From positions 105,015 through 169,014 of the forward strand of contig JAFALA010000007.1 in NCBI GenBank assembly GCA_019234815.1: a stretch of 64,000 bases of DNA, read 5' to 3'. This DNA is from Burkholderiaceae bacterium (GTDB lineage Bacteria; Pseudomonadota; Gammaproteobacteria; Burkholderiales; Burkholderiaceae_C). A program made the position numbers and the translations under genes. Of this stretch, positions 62,052 through 64,000 are shown in pieces. The notes below the pieces were generated by a model, which saw nothing but the letters and a program-made list of their open reading frames with translations, did not search any database and was not told the origin of the DNA. Positions within the stretch are counted from its first letter, which is position 1. Every line of letters begins with the position of its first letter.

Positions 62052-62531
62052 ATGATTCAACATCTCAAAATGCTCGCCTTTGCTGCCGTCTCGACTGTCG
62101 GCTGCCTTGCCACGAATGCATTCGCCCAGAGTACGGGCCCCATTGGCGTTGCGTCGCCCTATGTCTCCATCGAGAACGAAGCCCAACCCAAGCTGATCGT
62201 GGACCCCGTGCCGCTTGCAAGGGGCCTGGCCATCGGCATCGTGTGGATTCAATACCGCGTGGAGAACGTGCATGTCGTGCCGGTATTCGGCGCGGGCGCC
62301 GTCAATGTCTCACCTCGAGTTGGCCATTTGCACGTGCACATGGACGACCTCCCCTGGGGCTGGGTGGAGGCGAGCGACAACAACACGATCAGCGTGGCGG
62401 GTTTGCCGCCGGGTCAGCACAAGATGCTGATCGAATTGGTCAATGCCCAGCATCGCGTGTTTCCCGGATGTACGGAATGCAGCCAGACAGTGACCTTCAC
62501 CATGCCTGCGGGAGCGTCGCATTCACATTGA
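62052..62531 (+). CDS. DUF6130-like exported protein
   Basis: This is a 159-residue protein. The signal peptide ends ATNAFAQ. The mature part holds VGHLHVHMDDLPWGWVEASD and LPPGQHKMLIELVNAQHRVF, the His-rich pattern I associate with DUF6130, then two Cys (FPGCTECSQ) and an SHSH tail. A metal- or cofactor-binding periplasmic role is possible but unproven. It overlaps the reading frame of a truncated pseudogene at its 3' end. Confidence 0.75.
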   Translation: MIQHLKMLAFAAVSTVGCLATNAFAQSTGPIGVASPYVSIENEAQPKLIVDPVPLARGLAIGIVWIQYRVENVHVVPVFGAGAVNVSPRVGHLHVHMDDLPWGWVEASDNNTISVAGLPPGQHKMLIELVNAQHRVFPGCTECSQTVTFTMPAGASHSH

Positions 62532-62544
62532 TCGTCGACGCGAA

Positions 62545-62817
62545 GGCAGGGTCAGGGTCCGGTTCCCCGAGGCCGTTCCCAGCCACAGCCCGGTCCAGAC
62601 CTTCTACTTTGGTGCCGACGGGCTGCTGCGCCGCCACGACTACAGCGTTGACGTGATAGGTGGAACCTCCAGCGCCAACTATGCAAGCGGCCACAAGGCA
62701 TTCAACGGACTGGTCTTTCCCTCGGCACGCCGCGTCTATGCCGTGGGTGCCGACAACCTGCCGTTGCGCGACCGAGTGATTCTGTCCATCGATTTCCACG
62801 ACATCGAGGTCGTCTGA
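62545..62817 (+). pseudogene. 3' fragment of a conserved hypothetical protein
   Basis: The frame reads VRVRFPEAVPSHSPVQTFYF, then GADGLLRRHDYSVDVIGGTS, and ends IDFHDIEVV with a TGA at 62815. This matches, from memory, the C-terminal part of a widespread family of 200-odd-residue proteins. The first half is missing and no start codon with a ribosome site exists. It directly abuts the DUF6130 gene, so a deletion probably joined the two. Confidence 0.7.
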
Positions 62818-62847
62818 CGGCTGATGCTGCCGCCAGGCGCGGCAGCA

Positions 62848-64000
62848 TCAGCCGAAGGTGAATGCGAAGGCTTTGGCGCCGGGCTGCATGAATTCGATCT
62901 CGAAGCTTCGATCGCGCTTGTCGCCGGCCTGCCGCACCAGTTGGTACAGCTTGAGGCGGTCCACCGCGCCATAGCCCTGTGCATCGACGTCCGTGCCATG
63001 GTCGGCGCCAGGCGGCTTGCCATCGAGCAGGACGCGAAACGGCACGCGCTCGTCGTCGGACCCCAGGACCAGGTGCAGATCGCGCGCGCCGAATCGGTAG
63101 AGGACGCGCGCGCCGGCGGCCTGCGCCACGGCGTACTCGCGCTCGACCATCCAGTCGCCGCCCAAGGCCCATTGATTGAAGCCCAAGGCGCCGGGGTGCG
63201 CATAGGTCTGGGCCCGGTCGGGCACCAGGCGATGGGTCATGCCCTGAGCTTGCGCATAGCCCAGATAGGTTTCGGGCGTGAGCACGCGGCCGCTGCCGCC
63301 CGCGGCCTGGACGCCACCGCCCTGCGGCTCCACATAGCCGTCCGGCACCGCGGCGGCGCCACGGTCACGCAGCAGGCGCTGTATGAGGCGCTCCAGATCG
63401 GTGTAATGGCCTTCGCCGTATTGGTGGTGGCGGACCACGCCTTGCGCGTCGACGAAATACAGGGCTGGCCAGGCCTGGTTGCGCCAGGCATTCCAGATCT
63501 TGTAGTCGCTGTCCACGGCCACCGGGTAGCTGATGCCCAGGTCCTTCACGGCTTGCCTGACGTTGACAGACCTCTTTTCAAACTCGAATTCCGGCGTGTG
63601 CACGCCGATCACGACCAGCCCGGCGTCGCGGTATTTCGCGGCCCAGGCCCGGACATAGGGCAGGGTGCGAGGCAGTTGATGCAGGAGTAGGTCCAGAAAT
63701 CGACCAGCACCACCTTGCCGTGCAGGGCCTGCGCGGTCAGCGGCGGAGAGTTCAGCCACTGCACCGCGCCGCCCAGCGGCGGCAGCGCGCCCTCGACGGG
63801 CAAGACGGCCATGGTGGACGAAGCCGCGGCGGGCGCGGCTTCGGCGGCGCTGACGGGCTGCAGCCGGTCGAGCAGCGACTGCTCCACGCCGGAGGTCCCG
63901 GTTGGCGCAAGCCGCGTCAGAAAGCTGGTGTCGAGGCCGAACCCGATCGCGACGACGCCGGCGACCACCAGCCCGCCCAGGGCGCGCTTGGCCCATTCCC
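62848..64000 (-). pseudogene. DipZ-like thioredoxin/CcdA fusion, frameshifted and cut by the window end
   Basis: The gene enters from beyond 64000 with EWAKRALGGLVVAGVVAIGF, the end of the CcdA-like membrane domain. A linker and a TlpA/DipZ thioredoxin domain up to VDFWTYSCINCL follow. There one base is missing (between 63669 and 63670 on the + strand), so the frame shifts. The continuation RTLPYVRAWAAKYRDAGLVV to FTFG, including the C-terminal DipZ domain, lies in the next frame. Restoring one base gives CLRTLPYVRAW, the family sequence. The protein would pass electrons to periplasmic disulfides. Mutation or sequencing error cannot be told apart here. Confidence 0.8.

Noticed and set aside
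1..64000. CRISPR arrays, tRNA or rRNA genes, prophage or integron
   Set aside because: No spaced identical repeats, no clover-leaf or rRNA-like stretches, and no integrase, transposase or phage structural genes were seen on either strand.

Overview
The window is high-GC DNA with dense, mostly operon-packed genes and codon use typical of Burkholderiales (Betaproteobacteria). Gene types such as NodT-type outer-membrane channels, MexEF-like and CusCBA-like RND pumps and many LysR/MarR/MerR/TetR/Crp-type regulators suggest an Alcaligenaceae or Comamonadaceae-like soil or opportunistic bacterium. Genus cannot be fixed from sequence alone. I see no rRNA, tRNA, CRISPR array, phage or intact insertion sequence.

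Layout. 1-4664: a sucrose locus (sucrose phosphorylase, LacI regulator, fructokinase, MFS sugar transporter) with two LacI-type operators 104 bp apart. 4810-7170: an Ntn-hydrolase acylase. 7251-13375: a CusCBA-like metal efflux operon led by a CzcI-like small secreted protein. It is divergent from arsR-arsC-aquaporin (13490-14985), whose operator is a perfect 26-bp dyad. 15070-19119: a bestrophin homologue, an M20 peptidase coupled to a previously unlisted 50-aa secreted protein, a degraded GGDEF fragment and a Kir-type potassium channel. 19188-24162: an EmrAB-NodT tripartite pump with a divergent TetR and two dyad operators flanking a strong promoter. 24420-27527: a solitary solute-binding protein, then an operon of a 38-aa peptide, a GNAT acetyltransferase and a RimK-type ATP-grasp ligase. 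27681-35175: two GGDEF-EAL proteins, Crp-type and MarR-type regulators, and a di-iron MBL (ODP-like) protein joined to the second GGDEF-EAL.

35485-47561 is the most coherent candidate for an uncharacterised system: NCS1 permease, agmatinase-type ureohydrolase, aldehyde dehydrogenase, cupin, DAO-type FAD oxidase, LysR regulator, TonB-dependent receptor, secreted amidohydrolase and thioesterase. Three of these transcription units (permease, ureohydrolase, receptor) carry the same roughly 19-bp upstream motif at nearly the same distance from a -10-like hexamer. They therefore probably form one regulon for uptake and breakdown of a guanidino or polyamine-like compound. The inferred route is outer-membrane uptake, periplasmic deacylation, inner-membrane import, urea release, amine oxidation and aldehyde oxidation.

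47570-59847 holds a second solitary solute-binding protein, an Old Yellow Enzyme under a textbook MerR-type promoter (19-bp spacer), a thiolase, a secreted cupin, a DHA1 MFS exporter and a MexEF-OprN-like RND operon. 59981-64000 ends with an SDR, a secreted alpha/beta hydrolase, a DUF6130 protein, a 5'-truncated pseudogene and a DipZ-like thioredoxin gene. The last of these has a one-base deletion right at its CxxC motif and runs off the end of the window.
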